Source: Rhizobium glycinendophyticum (GTDB taxonomy: Bacteria; Pseudomonadota; Alphaproteobacteria; Rhizobiales; Rhizobiaceae). From it: a stretch of 64,000 nt of DNA. Location of the stretch: positions 1,488,001 through 1,552,000 of the forward strand of contig NZ_VFYP01000001.1 of assembly GCF_006443685.1 (NCBI RefSeq). The letters are read 5' to 3'. Shown piece by piece: positions 41,579-50,353 of this stretch. Both the position numbers and the translations under genes were made by a program. The notes beneath the pieces were generated by a model, which worked only from the letters and a program-made list of their open reading frames with translations, did not search any database and had not been told where the DNA came from. The stretch's first letter is position 1, and the number at the start of each line of letters is the position of its first letter.

Positions 41579-42610
41579 ATGCGTTTCAAGACCCCCCTGT
41601 CTCCGCTGTCAGCCCTTCTCAAGGGGCAGCGTCGTTGGCGCAAGCTGGTGAAGGACGCCTTCCCGGCAATTGGATTGGCGAAGCCCCCGAGGACCGCGCC
41701 CAAAGCGAAGGCGCGTCCCGCAGCCTCCCGCGCAGCGCTGGTCGAAGTCCACGCTTTCGGCAGCAATCCCGGGCGCCTGCGGATGTTCGAGTTCGTGCCG
41801 GCTCTTAAGCGCGACCCACCGACTTTGGTGGTGGTTCTCCACGGCTGTCTGCAGACGGCGCAGCAGTTCGACAAGGGCAGCGGCTGGAGCCGCATGGCTC
41901 GTGACAAGGGCTTCGTGCTGCTCTATCCGGAGCAGACCAGGGAGAACAACCACAACCTCTGCTTCAACTGGTTCCGGCCAAGTTCCGTGGCGCGTGACCG
42001 CGGAGAACTGATGTCGATTCGCCAGATGGTGGACAACTGCGCCCGTCGCCACAACATTCCCTCCAGCCGCATCTTTGTTCAGGGGCTTTCTGCCGGTGGC
42101 GCCATGGCCGGGGCGCTCCTCGCGACTTATCCGGAGGCCTTCGCTGCAGGACAAATTGTCGGAGGCCTGCCCTATGGGGCAGCGCGCGATGCGATGTCGG
42201 CCCTGCATGTGATGAGATCAGGGGCCAGTCGCTCGCCGAAGGAATGGGGCGATCTCGTGCGTTCCGTCCGCGCCGAAGGCGCGGAGGGGCGCCTAGCCGT
42301 GTCCATCTGGCACGGGCGTGCCGACAGCGTCGTGGCGGTTGCCAATGCCGAGGCGACCCTTGCGCAATGGCTGGATGTATACGGTCTTGAGCGCGAGGCA
42401 GGGACGGAGATATCCGTTGCTGACGGAAGCTGGATCGTCTGGAAGGATGAGAAAGGCAAGGTGCTGGTCGAATACCGGATCATCGATGATCTCGACCACG
42501 GTCTGCCGGTTCCGCTCAAGCGTGGTACGTCCGGGCGGCAGCCCTATATGCTTGAGGGCGCAAACAGCGCCCCCAAGCAATTCTATGAAAGTTTCATACG
42601 CCGCGTCTGA
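41579..42610 (+). CDS. PHB depolymerase-family alpha/beta-hydrolase (esterase)
   Basis: A 343-residue hydrolase of the LpqC/poly(3-hydroxybutyrate) depolymerase-like family. The oxyanion region is LVVVLHGCLQTAQQFD, the nucleophile elbow is FVQGLSAGGAM (Ser), and the acidic and His residues are expected in WHGRADSVV and DDLDHGLPVP. There is no signal peptide; a basic, proline-rich N-terminus of about 55 residues precedes the domain. Substrates could be polyhydroxybutyrate oligomers or feruloyl/acetyl esters. The ATG at 41579 follows GCCACC without a strong ribosome-binding site. Confidence 0.85.
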   Translation: MRFKTPLSPLSALLKGQRRWRKLVKDAFPAIGLAKPPRTAPKAKARPAASRAALVEVHAFGSNPGRLRMFEFVPALKRDPPTLVVVLHGCLQTAQQFDKGSGWSRMARDKGFVLLYPEQTRENNHNLCFNWFRPSSVARDRGELMSIRQMVDNCARRHNIPSSRIFVQGLSAGGAMAGALLATYPEAFAAGQIVGGLPYGAARDAMSALHVMRSGASRSPKEWGDLVRSVRAEGAEGRLAVSIWHGRADSVVAVANAEATLAQWLDVYGLEREAGTEISVADGSWIVWKDEKGKVLVEYRIIDDLDHGLPVPLKRGTSGRQPYMLEGANSAPKQFYESFIRRV

Positions 42611-42623
42611 CGCAGTCGCACGG

Positions 42624-42773
42624 TCAGTTCTGCTCAACCGAAACGCCGTTCTCGCCGATGCGGAGTTCCACGCCATCCGGCTTGCGCTCCTCCTGATAGA
42701 CGTAGATGCCCAGTCCGATGACGGCGACGATGAGGGCACCGATGATCAAGTAGAGGCCATTGTTCCGGCTCAT
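42624..42773 (-). CDS. 49-residue membrane-anchored small protein
   Basis: An AGGAG site six bases before an ATG opens a 50-codon frame: MSRNNGLYLIIGALIVAVIG, then LGIYVYQEERKPDGVELRIG and ENGVSVEQN. One N-terminal membrane span is followed by a charged segment that probably faces the periplasm. The ribosome-binding site, the amphipathic design and the clean stop before the convergent esterase support a real gene. I recall unannotated rhizobial relatives; function unknown. Confidence 0.72.
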   Translation of the reverse strand: MSRNNGLYLIIGALIVAVIGLGIYVYQEERKPDGVELRIGENGVSVEQN

Positions 42774-42849
42774 GAAATTCTCCTGTCTGGTTATGTCAGG
42801 CAGGAAAGTGTTTAACCGGGATATTGTTCCACCAGCTTATGAGAAATAG

Positions 42850-43143
42850 TCAATCATTGTTGGTGGAGTTGAGTTCTTCCGGACGCATGCCTTCCTGGTG
42901 GTCAGCGGCAGCGAGCCTTAAACCGGCGCCGCCGGGACCGGCTTCACCTGAGGAAAGGAACAACACGCCAAGCCGCTCCAGTGCCTGTCTGAGGGCGAGG
43001 TGATCGGACGGGCCTGCTTCGTATCCATTGCCGGATTCGATCTGCAGGATCAGCAACGCCGAAATCCCACTCTCCTGGGAAAGCCGTTCGATCGTCAGGT
43101 CGAGCATTGCGCGGGCAGCGCGTATCTGGGCTGGTGTGATCAT
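42850..43143 (-). CDS. Small XRE-type helix-turn-helix protein
   Basis: A 97-residue protein. The first 60 residues match the Cro/C1-type fold: TPAQIRAARAMLDLTIERLS, then QESGISALLILQIESGNGYE. The second half (RQALERLGVLFLSSGEAG) continues the short single-domain regulator family common in Rhizobiales. No toxin gene is adjacent, so it is not obviously an antitoxin. It lies downstream of the polysaccharide locus on the same strand, but its start is 64 bases after the Wzy-like gene's stop. Confidence 0.8.
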   Translation of the reverse strand: MITPAQIRAARAMLDLTIERLSQESGISALLILQIESGNGYEAGPSDHLALRQALERLGVLFLSSGEAGPGGAGLRLAAADHQEGMRPEELNSTNND

Positions 43144-43207
43144 AGATCGAATATGGCGCAGCCGGCTGCAGGATCAAGGCTTCGATGGGAGCGCCTGGCT
43201 TGGCAGA

Positions 43208-44488
43208 TCAACGCCGGCCGATAGCTTGAGGCGGCATCGTTCCGCCAGCGCGGCGGCGCACGATCTGTTTCTGATAGCGGTGTTCGAGTGCACAGCAGCC
43301 CCAGACGATGCCCAGCACGAGATAGAAGTGTCGCCAGTGGTCGGTGTCGATGACATTGCCAATCAACATGTGTCCGACAAGCACGATCCAGGCGATCATC
43401 AGATAGGGTTGCCAGGGCCGGTCGCGCAACAGGTAGCGGAAGCCCATGCAGAACGTCCAGGCGATCAGCGAGATGTAGGAAACGAAGCCGACCCAGCCAT
43501 AGGTCATCAGCGATTTCAGCCAGATATTGTGTTCGTCCTCGGGAAAGATCTTGCCGAACATCATCGGCCCGATGCCGAGCGGACGCTCCATCGCCATCTG
43601 GAAGCCGAGGCGATGACGTTCGAAGCGACCGAGATGACCGCCGTCGTAGTCTTGGACGAGCTGGGTGCGCGCCAGGAACAGATCGCGTACCTTTTCGAAC
43701 TGCAATGCCACGACCAGCGCCATCACCATAACGCCGACAGCAGCGACCGACAGCATCAGGATCTTCAGGCGGAAGGCGTTGCTCCGCTCCTTCAGCAGCA
43801 TGATGAAGATTAGTGCCATGGCGGAAAACAGGAAGAGCCCCCAGGCCGCACGGGAAAACGACAGGAACACGGCAAAGGCGATGATCAGAATGCCCGCAAG
43901 GCGCAGCGGCGACTGCGAAAGCTTGCCCTTCAGCAGGCCGTAGAGGAGGTAGAGCATGGGCGCGACGAGGAAGGGGCCGAAGACGTTCGGATCCTGAAAG
44001 GCGCCCATCGCCCGGTCGTAGCGGGTAAAGACTTCCGCGCCCGGAAAGGCGTGGAAGTAGCCGAGGATACCAAGCATGCCGGTCAGGATGGCGGCCACCA
44101 CCCAAGCGCGGAAGATCAGCACCAGCCGCTGGTGGCGGTCCTCGATGACGGCGGCATAAAACACCGCTGTCAGCGCGAGAAAGATCGAAACGAAGATATA
44201 GAGGAACTGCTCCGTCAGGATGTCCTGCATCACGGTCAGCGCCAGCATGCCGCCGATGTTGAAGGTCAGGAGCAGGGCGAGCAGCGGCGCAACGGTCCGA
44301 GAGATGCGCAGCCCGAACAGAAACCAAAGCGCCACCTGTCCGACCATCAGCAGTTCATAGGGTGCCGGCTCGGAAATGACGAAGCCGGAGAGGAAGACAC
44401 CGAACCCCAGCACCCAGGACACGACCATCTGCAGGGCCGCGACCTGCATCCGGGGAAGGGCAGGGCTCTGGTCGACGATCGCGCTCAA
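43208..44488 (-). CDS. O-antigen ligase/polymerase family membrane protein (Wzy-like)
   Basis: A 426-residue protein with about eleven membrane segments and a large periplasmic loop between residues 265 and 330 (ARTQLVQDYDGGHLGRFERH, then MFGKIFPEDEHNIWLKSLMT). That HN-x-(W/Y)-L motif is typical of the Wzy_C/WaaL family. It probably polymerises repeat units of the polysaccharide made by this locus. The frame starts with TTG overlapping the upstream stop by four bases (TTGA), indicating translational coupling; ATG 44449 is the alternative. Confidence 0.88.
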   Translation of the reverse strand: MSAIVDQSPALPRMQVAALQMVVSWVLGFGVFLSGFVISEPAPYELLMVGQVALWFLFGLRISRTVAPLLALLLTFNIGGMLALTVMQDILTEQFLYIFVSIFLALTAVFYAAVIEDRHQRLVLIFRAWVVAAILTGMLGILGYFHAFPGAEVFTRYDRAMGAFQDPNVFGPFLVAPMLYLLYGLLKGKLSQSPLRLAGILIIAFAVFLSFSRAAWGLFLFSAMALIFIMLLKERSNAFRLKILMLSVAAVGVMVMALVVALQFEKVRDLFLARTQLVQDYDGGHLGRFERHRLGFQMAMERPLGIGPMMFGKIFPEDEHNIWLKSLMTYGWVGFVSYISLIAWTFCMGFRYLLRDRPWQPYLMIAWIVLVGHMLIGNVIDTDHWRHFYLVLGIVWGCCALEHRYQKQIVRRRAGGTMPPQAIGRR

Positions 44489-46035
44489 TAGGCATTTTCC
44501 GTATTGAGAAGCTTGATCGGGGTGAGGAACAGGATCTTCAGGTCGAACCAGAGCGACCAGTTCTCGATGTAGTAGAGGTCGAAGGCGGTACGGAACTTGA
44601 TTTTCTCGTCCGTGTCGATCTCGCCGCGCCAGCCATTGATCTGGGCCCAGCCGGTGACGCCTGGTTTCACCCGGTGGCGGGCGAAATAACCCTCAACGAT
44701 CTCGCCATAGGTCTTGTCGCGCGTCTGGCCGAGCACGGCATGCGGGCGGGGGCCCACAAGCGAGAGGTCGCCACGCAGCACGTTGAAGATCTGCGGCAGC
44801 TCGTCGATCGAGGTCTTGCGGATGAAGCGCCCGACCTTCGTCACGCGCGGATCGTTTTTCGTCACGGCGTTCTTCGCCGTCGGGTCGCTCATCTCGGTAT
44901 ACATCGAGCGGAACTTCAGGACGTTGATGACTTCGTTGTTGAAGCCGTGCCGCTTCTGGACAAAGAAGACCGGCCCCTTGGACGTCGTCTTCACGGCGAT
45001 CGCCGTGCCGATGAAGACCGGCCACAGAAGCACGAGGGCAAGCAGACTGAACACGATGTCGAAGGCGCGTTTGGCAACCGAATCCCAGTCGCGGATCGGC
45101 TTGTCGAGGATGTCGAGCAGCGGAACCGCGCCGACATGGGAATAGGAACGGGGGCGAAAGCGCAGGTTGTTGGAATGGGCGGCCAGACGCACATCGACCG
45201 GCAGGACCCAGAGCATGCGCAAGAGCTCCATGATGCGCGCTTCGGCGCTGAGCGGGAGCGAGATGATCAGCATGTCGATATGCGCGAGCCGGGCGAATTC
45301 TACGAGCTCCGCCACCGTGCCGAGCTTGGGATAGCCGGCAACGACGTCCGGCGAGCGCTGCGAATTACGGTCGTCGAAGATACCGCAAATGCGGATGTCG
45401 TTTTCCGGCTGCTGTTCGAGCGCCCGGATCAGATCCTTGGCCGGCTTGCCGCCACCGACGATCACGGCTCGACGTTCCATCACGCCGTTACGGCCCCAGC
45501 GACGAATGGCAAAACCGATCAGGTTGCGTTCGATGACGAGGAAGGCGCCACCGACGACGAACCAGACGGTGAGGGTACTCGGATATTTGACGTCGAAATC
45601 GCCGAATAGCAGAGTGGCGAGCGAGGTGAGCGCAACAGCCACGGTCCAGCTTATGAGAACGCGCGCAATCGAGCGCATCGGCGTGCGCAGAATGGAGACA
45701 TGGTAGCAGTCGCTTGCCTGCATGAATGCCAGGGCCAGCAAGGCACCGCCAAAACCGCTGACTGCGCTCAGGACGAAATGAGGGCCGGGTTCAAGCGCCA
45801 TGAAATAATTGGCTGCAAGCGCGATGGCAAAAAGGCTGAAGAATTCCAGGAAGCGCAACTGGCCGATGACGATCGACGGCGAATAGTTGGCAACGGCATA
45901 TTGCGAGGCGATCTGGCGCGCCAGGGCGCTCACTTCTGCTTTTGGTTCGCTGGATGTCGTGCCATCGGCATTCAATGCCGGCTTGCGGCGGAGCGCCTCG
46001 AGATCGAAAGCGTCCGGTTTGTCGACCTTGTTCAT
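44485..46035 (-). CDS. Undecaprenyl-phosphate sugar-1-phosphate transferase (initiating glycosyltransferase)
   Basis: A 516-residue PHPT enzyme like WcaJ/ExoY/UppE. Five N-terminal membrane segments (60-190) and a CoA-binding-like Rossmann domain (200-310: RRAVIVGGGKPAKDLIRALE) precede a membrane re-entrant helix. The catalytic bacterial sugar transferase domain follows (325-516), with VLKFRSMYTEM, SIDELPQIFNVLRGDLSLVG and RVKPGVTGWAQINGWRG. It loads the first sugar phosphate onto undecaprenyl phosphate. GAGGGATC precedes the ATG at 46035. It is probably the UppE counterpart if the locus makes the unipolar polysaccharide. Confidence 0.92.
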   Translation of the reverse strand: MNKVDKPDAFDLEALRRKPALNADGTTSSEPKAEVSALARQIASQYAVANYSPSIVIGQLRFLEFFSLFAIALAANYFMALEPGPHFVLSAVSGFGGALLALAFMQASDCYHVSILRTPMRSIARVLISWTVAVALTSLATLLFGDFDVKYPSTLTVWFVVGGAFLVIERNLIGFAIRRWGRNGVMERRAVIVGGGKPAKDLIRALEQQPENDIRICGIFDDRNSQRSPDVVAGYPKLGTVAELVEFARLAHIDMLIISLPLSAEARIMELLRMLWVLPVDVRLAAHSNNLRFRPRSYSHVGAVPLLDILDKPIRDWDSVAKRAFDIVFSLLALVLLWPVFIGTAIAVKTTSKGPVFFVQKRHGFNNEVINVLKFRSMYTEMSDPTAKNAVTKNDPRVTKVGRFIRKTSIDELPQIFNVLRGDLSLVGPRPHAVLGQTRDKTYGEIVEGYFARHRVKPGVTGWAQINGWRGEIDTDEKIKFRTAFDLYYIENWSLWFDLKILFLTPIKLLNTENAY

Positions 46036-46170
46036 CGGGATCCCTCGCACACCTCGCACATGGGTGCGCACAAGGATTAGCGACAAGGTCCTAAGAAACG
46101 CTTTAGCGCCGTCTGAAATCGAGGTGAAACATGTGCCGCGACGGCACATCATCTGCGTGTCTGTCAGGGC

Positions 46171-47307
46171 TTACGGGAGATGGCGCTGATAAAGGTCTTC
46201 GACCTGTGCGGCCATAACGGAGGCGGAAAAGCGCCTGCGGAAGCCTTCGCGCTCAGGCATGGTTCGCCGCGACCAGTCCGCCGAGGTGAGGGCAGTTGCC
46301 ATCACGGCGGCCAGGGCTGCCGGATTGCCGGGTTCCACCAGGGCCGCACTGTCGCTGCCGAGGATTTCCGGGATACCGCCGACCCGTGACGCAATAACCG
46401 TCTTCTCCGCCGCGAGCGCTTCCAGCACGATATAGGGCATTGCTTCGGCGCGCGAGGGAATGACGACGATATCGGCCATCGCAAACGCGTCTCTGACAGG
46501 CATGGCAGGAAGCATCGTTATGCGGTCCGACAAGCCTCTTTCGTTGAGCATGCGCCTGTATTTCTGTTCGTCCGGACCGTCGCCGATAATGCGGGCGCTG
46601 AGGGGCCTGCCCAGTCGCCGTTCCATCTGATCAAAGGCTTCGATGAAGACATCAGGTCCCTTCATGTCGCGCAACATGCCGATATAGACGAAGTCCGCGC
46701 CATTGGCCGACCGGGGCACCGCGCCGAAGTCACGGTCGCTGATTCCGTTATAGATGCGGACGGCATCGCAATGGGGCTTGCCGATCTTCGTCTCATAGGT
46801 GGCGCGCTCGTAGTCACAGACGAAGGAGATCGCCTCCGTGCCGCGCTCCAGAATGCGCTCTGCCATGAAGACGGTTTCGCCTGACAGCGTGCGGGAGCGG
46901 AAATGCAGGCTTCCGCCATGCGGGGAATAGAGGCGGGCCACGCGATACCTTTGAACCCGCAGGATCGAGCCGATGACCCGCGCGATCACGCCGCCCTTGG
47001 CGCCGTGTCCGTGCAAGATGTCAGGCTGCAATGCCTTGATATGGTTGTAGCAGTCTTTCAGTGCCGCCAGATCGCTCAGGCTGACTGAGCGCTGGATGGG
47101 CAGGCGCTCCAGCCCGAGCGACAGATAGGGCATGATTTGCACGAAAAGCTTGTCTTCGTGCTCGCTTCCGGTGGAGCTGTCGCAGACGATGCCGACTTGA
47201 TGGCCAGCCTGGCTGTGATGTTCGGCGAGATCGCGGACATGGCGAAAGATGCCGCCCACGGGTGATCGAAAGCAATGGACGATGCGCAAAGGCCGCTTGT
47301 CTGACAT
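46171..47307 (-). CDS. Glycosyltransferase family 4
   Basis: A 378-residue GT-B enzyme. The acceptor domain starts LRIVHCFRSPVGGIFRHVRD, and DILHGHGAKGGVIARVIG lies mid-domain. The donor domain has the GT4 motif around EAMPYIVLEALAAEKTVIAS with the Glu-x7-Glu pair. It transfers a sugar in repeat-unit assembly on the cytoplasmic side. Its start follows the Wza-like gene's stop by three bases, and the PHPT gene starts 136 bases after its stop. Confidence 0.9.
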   Translation of the reverse strand: MSDKRPLRIVHCFRSPVGGIFRHVRDLAEHHSQAGHQVGIVCDSSTGSEHEDKLFVQIMPYLSLGLERLPIQRSVSLSDLAALKDCYNHIKALQPDILHGHGAKGGVIARVIGSILRVQRYRVARLYSPHGGSLHFRSRTLSGETVFMAERILERGTEAISFVCDYERATYETKIGKPHCDAVRIYNGISDRDFGAVPRSANGADFVYIGMLRDMKGPDVFIEAFDQMERRLGRPLSARIIGDGPDEQKYRRMLNERGLSDRITMLPAMPVRDAFAMADIVVIPSRAEAMPYIVLEALAAEKTVIASRVGGIPEILGSDSAALVEPGNPAALAAVMATALTSADWSRRTMPEREGFRRRFSASVMAAQVEDLYQRHLP

Positions 47308-47310
47308 CGA

Positions 47311-47886
47311 TCAGAAAAGCCGTTCGCGCACGTAAATGGTGTCGCCTGCAAGGATGGGGTCGGTGATCGGCACGCGGCCGGTGATGATCTGACCGTTGAT
47401 CTTGCGCGTCACGTCCACGTCACGCTGGTTCGAACGGCCTGTGAAACCGCCGGACACGGCGATGGCGTTGAGAATGGTCATGCCCGGGACGTAAGCATAC
47501 TGGCCCGGCTGTCCGACTTCACCCATGACGAAGATCGAACGATAGCGGTCGATCTCGATGGTAACGTCTGGATCGCGCAGATAGCCTTGCTTCAGCTTCT
47601 GGGCGAGCACGCCCTCAAGCTGGGTCAGTGTTGCGCCGCGGGCGGCGACCTGGCCGACGAGCGGGAAAGCGATGTAGCCCGCCTGGTCAACGGTGTAGGT
47701 GTTGGTCAGGCTCGGCTGCTCGAATACGGTGACGCGCAACCGGTCGCCGCTATCGAGGCGATAGGGCTGGATCGTGGCCTCGTGAAAGACCTTCGGCGCA
47801 GGGCGATAACCGGCGCAACCAGCCAGGCTGGCGGACAGAAGTGCGCCTGCGACCAGAAGTACCGCGTGTTTCCCCACCATGGCCAT
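47311..47886 (-). CDS. Outer membrane polysaccharide export protein (Wza/ExoF-like)
   Basis: A 191-residue lipoprotein. The lipobox is LAGC after VLLVAGALLSAS. The Poly_export domain (YRLDSGDRLRVTVFEQPSL, then VDQAGYIAFPLVGQVAARG) and a SLBB-like segment (FVMGEVGQPGQYAYVPGMTI) are present. It lacks the long C-terminal barrel of E. coli Wza, as is usual for short rhizobial exporters. It forms the exit channel together with the Wzz/GumC-like protein encoded divergently. Confidence 0.9.
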   Translation of the reverse strand: MAMVGKHAVLLVAGALLSASLAGCAGYRPAPKVFHEATIQPYRLDSGDRLRVTVFEQPSLTNTYTVDQAGYIAFPLVGQVAARGATLTQLEGVLAQKLKQGYLRDPDVTIEIDRYRSIFVMGEVGQPGQYAYVPGMTILNAIAVSGGFTGRSNQRDVDVTRKINGQIITGRVPITDPILAGDTIYVRERLF

Positions 47887-48082
47887 GCGCAGTCGCGCCC
47901 CCGATTGAACCCGTTTCGTTGTCTCGTTATCGAACGGTTAGGGTTAATGCCCGGTAAACGGCAGACCGCGCATTTCACCCTGAGGTGAGATGAGGGAAGG
48001 CGTTAGGTTGCACCACTTGCGATTAACCCTTGAGTTACCATGATCCTTTACGATTGCACGGACAAAGCCCCGGGAGTGTGTG

Positions 48083-50341
48083 ATGCCGAGTTTGGACCGT
48101 GATCAGCAGGACGTCGATATCGACCTGGCGCAGTTTTTCCGTGCCGTGTGGCAACGGAAAGGGATCATCCTCACCACGACGGCACTCGTCGGCGTGCTGG
48201 CTTTCGTCGGCGCGCACGCGATCGCGCCCACTTACAAAAGCAATGCGATGCTGCTGATCGAGCCGCGCGAGCCGAGTTTTTCAGCATCCGGCCCGAACGC
48301 ATCGACGGTCGAACCGATGCCCGACGAACTGAATGTGGTCAGCCAGGTTCAGCTCCTGCAGTCGGTCGACCTGATCAAGCAGGTGGCCCGTGACCTCAAT
48401 TTGCACGAGCGGCCTGAGTTCGACCCTGAATCCAGCCCCTCTGCCATCACCGATTTTCTAGTTCTGTTCGGTCTTACAAAGAATCCTCTCGACCTTCCGC
48501 CGGAAGAGCGGGTGCTGAAGGCGTTCAAGGAAAAGCTTTCCGTCTATCAGGTCGAAAAATCCCGTGTGATTGGGATCGAATTCGCGTCCAAAGACCCGCA
48601 ACTTGCCGCCGACGTGCCCAATGCGATCACTGACGTCTATCGCTCCTTGCAGAGCGGCGCCAAGCTTGACAGCAATTCCGAAGCAGTCCGCTGGCTGGAA
48701 ACCGAAATCGCCAACCTGCGGGAGAAGGTCCGGGAGGCAGAGCAGAAGGTGGCGGAGTATCGCTCCAATGCCGGCTTGATGTCGCTCGGCTCCGACCAAT
48801 CCTTCAGCAGCAAGCAGTTGTCCGACATCTCCACCGAACTCGCTCGCGTCCGCGGCGAACGGGCCAATGCCGAAGCGACTGCCGAGAACCTCAAGGCCGC
48901 AATCAAGGCAGGAAGGTCGACCGACACCATCGACGCAGTCAGTCGCTCGGAATCGATCCAGCGCCTGCGTACGGCTGAATCGCAGATCCAGGCACAGATA
49001 TCCGATCTTTCGACACGGCTGCTCGACGGGCACCCGCAGATGAAATCGCTGCGTGCGCAACTGGCCAGTCTACGTGACCAGATCCGTGTCGAAGCCTTGA
49101 AGGTTGCCGCCGGTCTTGAGAACGAAGCGGCTGTTGCCCGCGAGCGCGAAACGCAGCTGATTTCCCAGATGAACAGCGTCAAGGCCGACACTGCCCGCGC
49201 CGGTGAGGATGAAGTCGGCCTGAAGTCGCTGGAGCGCGAAGCGGCCGCCCAGCGTCAGCTGCTGGAAACCTATCTGGCGCGCTACCGCGAGGCTTCATCA
49301 CGCCTCGACAAGGATTCGAGCCCGGCCGACGCCCGCGTTATCTCGCGCGCCGTCCCGCCGCAGGAGGCGAGCTTCCCCAAGATCCTTCCGATGACCATCG
49401 TCTCAGCTGTTGCCACCTTGATCCTGTCCTGCGTGATCGTCATGCTGATGGAACTGTTCAGCGGTCGCGCCCTGCGCCCCGCTGCCGGTTCTTACGCGCG
49501 CGACCATGAACGCGACGTGGAATTTGAGGATGAGGATATGCACGCCGCCGCCGAGGCGGATCTCGCTGATGATGTCGCACCGGCCGCGGTCCTCGCTCCT
49601 GCCCCGGCACTGGCCGTTGCAACAGCTCCAGCAAAGCCGGCAAGCCTGCTGGATCTGACCGAAGAGGCAGAGCAGGCTCCTGTCGTCGGGCAAGAAACAG
49701 ATGAGGACGTTGCCGGTCCGGTTGAGGCCAGCGAAACGGCTGACGAAGGCGAAGACGACTTCTCCGCCACATCCGTTGCCGATTACCTGCTGGAGCAGGG
49801 GACCCGCGCGGCGTTCGCGATTTCTCCCTCGGGTGACGATGGTTCCGCTGGCACTGTCGCGCTGGCACGAGAAGTGGCGGGCCGCGGGCGGCGCGTTGTC
49901 TTGATCGATATGACGGGCTCCGCCTGGCCGAGCCAGATGATGACTGCCTGGGCCGATCTGCCCGGCATCACCGATCTCTTGACCGGCGAAGCGGCCTTTG
50001 CCGATTGCATCCACCCTGACCGTAGCTCGACCGCCGACATCATTCCGCAAGGCAACGCGGACGTGCGCCAGGCCATGCGGGGCGCCGACCGCCTCTCGAT
50101 GATCGTCGACGCTCTGGCGGATGCCTATGATCTCGTACTGGTCGAATGCGGTCCGGCGGAAGCCAATGGTCTCGCTCGGCTCAGCCGCAACGGCAAACAC
50201 GAGATCATTCTATCGGCACCTGAACCGGATGCCCGTGAACTGGCGGATATAATGCGCGCCTTCCAGGAGGTCGGTTATGATGATCTGGTCTTGATGTCGG
50301 TTCGGCCGAAGGTCAATGGTCCGCGCCGCAGGGCGGCCTAA
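48083..50341 (+). CDS. Wzz/GumC-type polysaccharide co-polymerase with degenerate BY-kinase domain
   Basis: A 752-residue protein. An N-terminal Wzz domain with one membrane span (15-110) is followed by a long periplasmic coiled coil (about 190-400), a second membrane span (ILPMTIVSAVATLILSCVIV) and an acidic, Ala/Glu-rich linker (470-560). The C-terminal CpsD/BY-kinase-like fold covers 565-745. The P-loop position reads SPSGDDGSAGTVALA, without the Walker A lysine, and there is no C-terminal tyrosine cluster. GRRVVLIDMTGS and DLVLVECGP mark the remains of Walker A' and B. It controls chain length and export; kinase activity is unlikely. ATG 48083 is preferred over the GTG just before. Confidence 0.9.
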   Translation: MPSLDRDQQDVDIDLAQFFRAVWQRKGIILTTTALVGVLAFVGAHAIAPTYKSNAMLLIEPREPSFSASGPNASTVEPMPDELNVVSQVQLLQSVDLIKQVARDLNLHERPEFDPESSPSAITDFLVLFGLTKNPLDLPPEERVLKAFKEKLSVYQVEKSRVIGIEFASKDPQLAADVPNAITDVYRSLQSGAKLDSNSEAVRWLETEIANLREKVREAEQKVAEYRSNAGLMSLGSDQSFSSKQLSDISTELARVRGERANAEATAENLKAAIKAGRSTDTIDAVSRSESIQRLRTAESQIQAQISDLSTRLLDGHPQMKSLRAQLASLRDQIRVEALKVAAGLENEAAVARERETQLISQMNSVKADTARAGEDEVGLKSLEREAAAQRQLLETYLARYREASSRLDKDSSPADARVISRAVPPQEASFPKILPMTIVSAVATLILSCVIVMLMELFSGRALRPAAGSYARDHERDVEFEDEDMHAAAEADLADDVAPAAVLAPAPALAVATAPAKPASLLDLTEEAEQAPVVGQETDEDVAGPVEASETADEGEDDFSATSVADYLLEQGTRAAFAISPSGDDGSAGTVALAREVAGRGRRVVLIDMTGSAWPSQMMTAWADLPGITDLLTGEAAFADCIHPDRSSTADIIPQGNADVRQAMRGADRLSMIVDALADAYDLVLVECGPAEANGLARLSRNGKHEIILSAPEPDARELADIMRAFQEVGYDDLVLMSVRPKVNGPRRRAA

Positions 50342-50353
50342 GAGCCCCAGCGG

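Noticed and set aside
43140..44327. 395-codon minus-strand frame overlapping the Wzy-like gene
   Set aside because: It is the same strand in another frame, Arg/Pro/His-rich, whereas the chosen frame has membrane segments and the Wzy motif.
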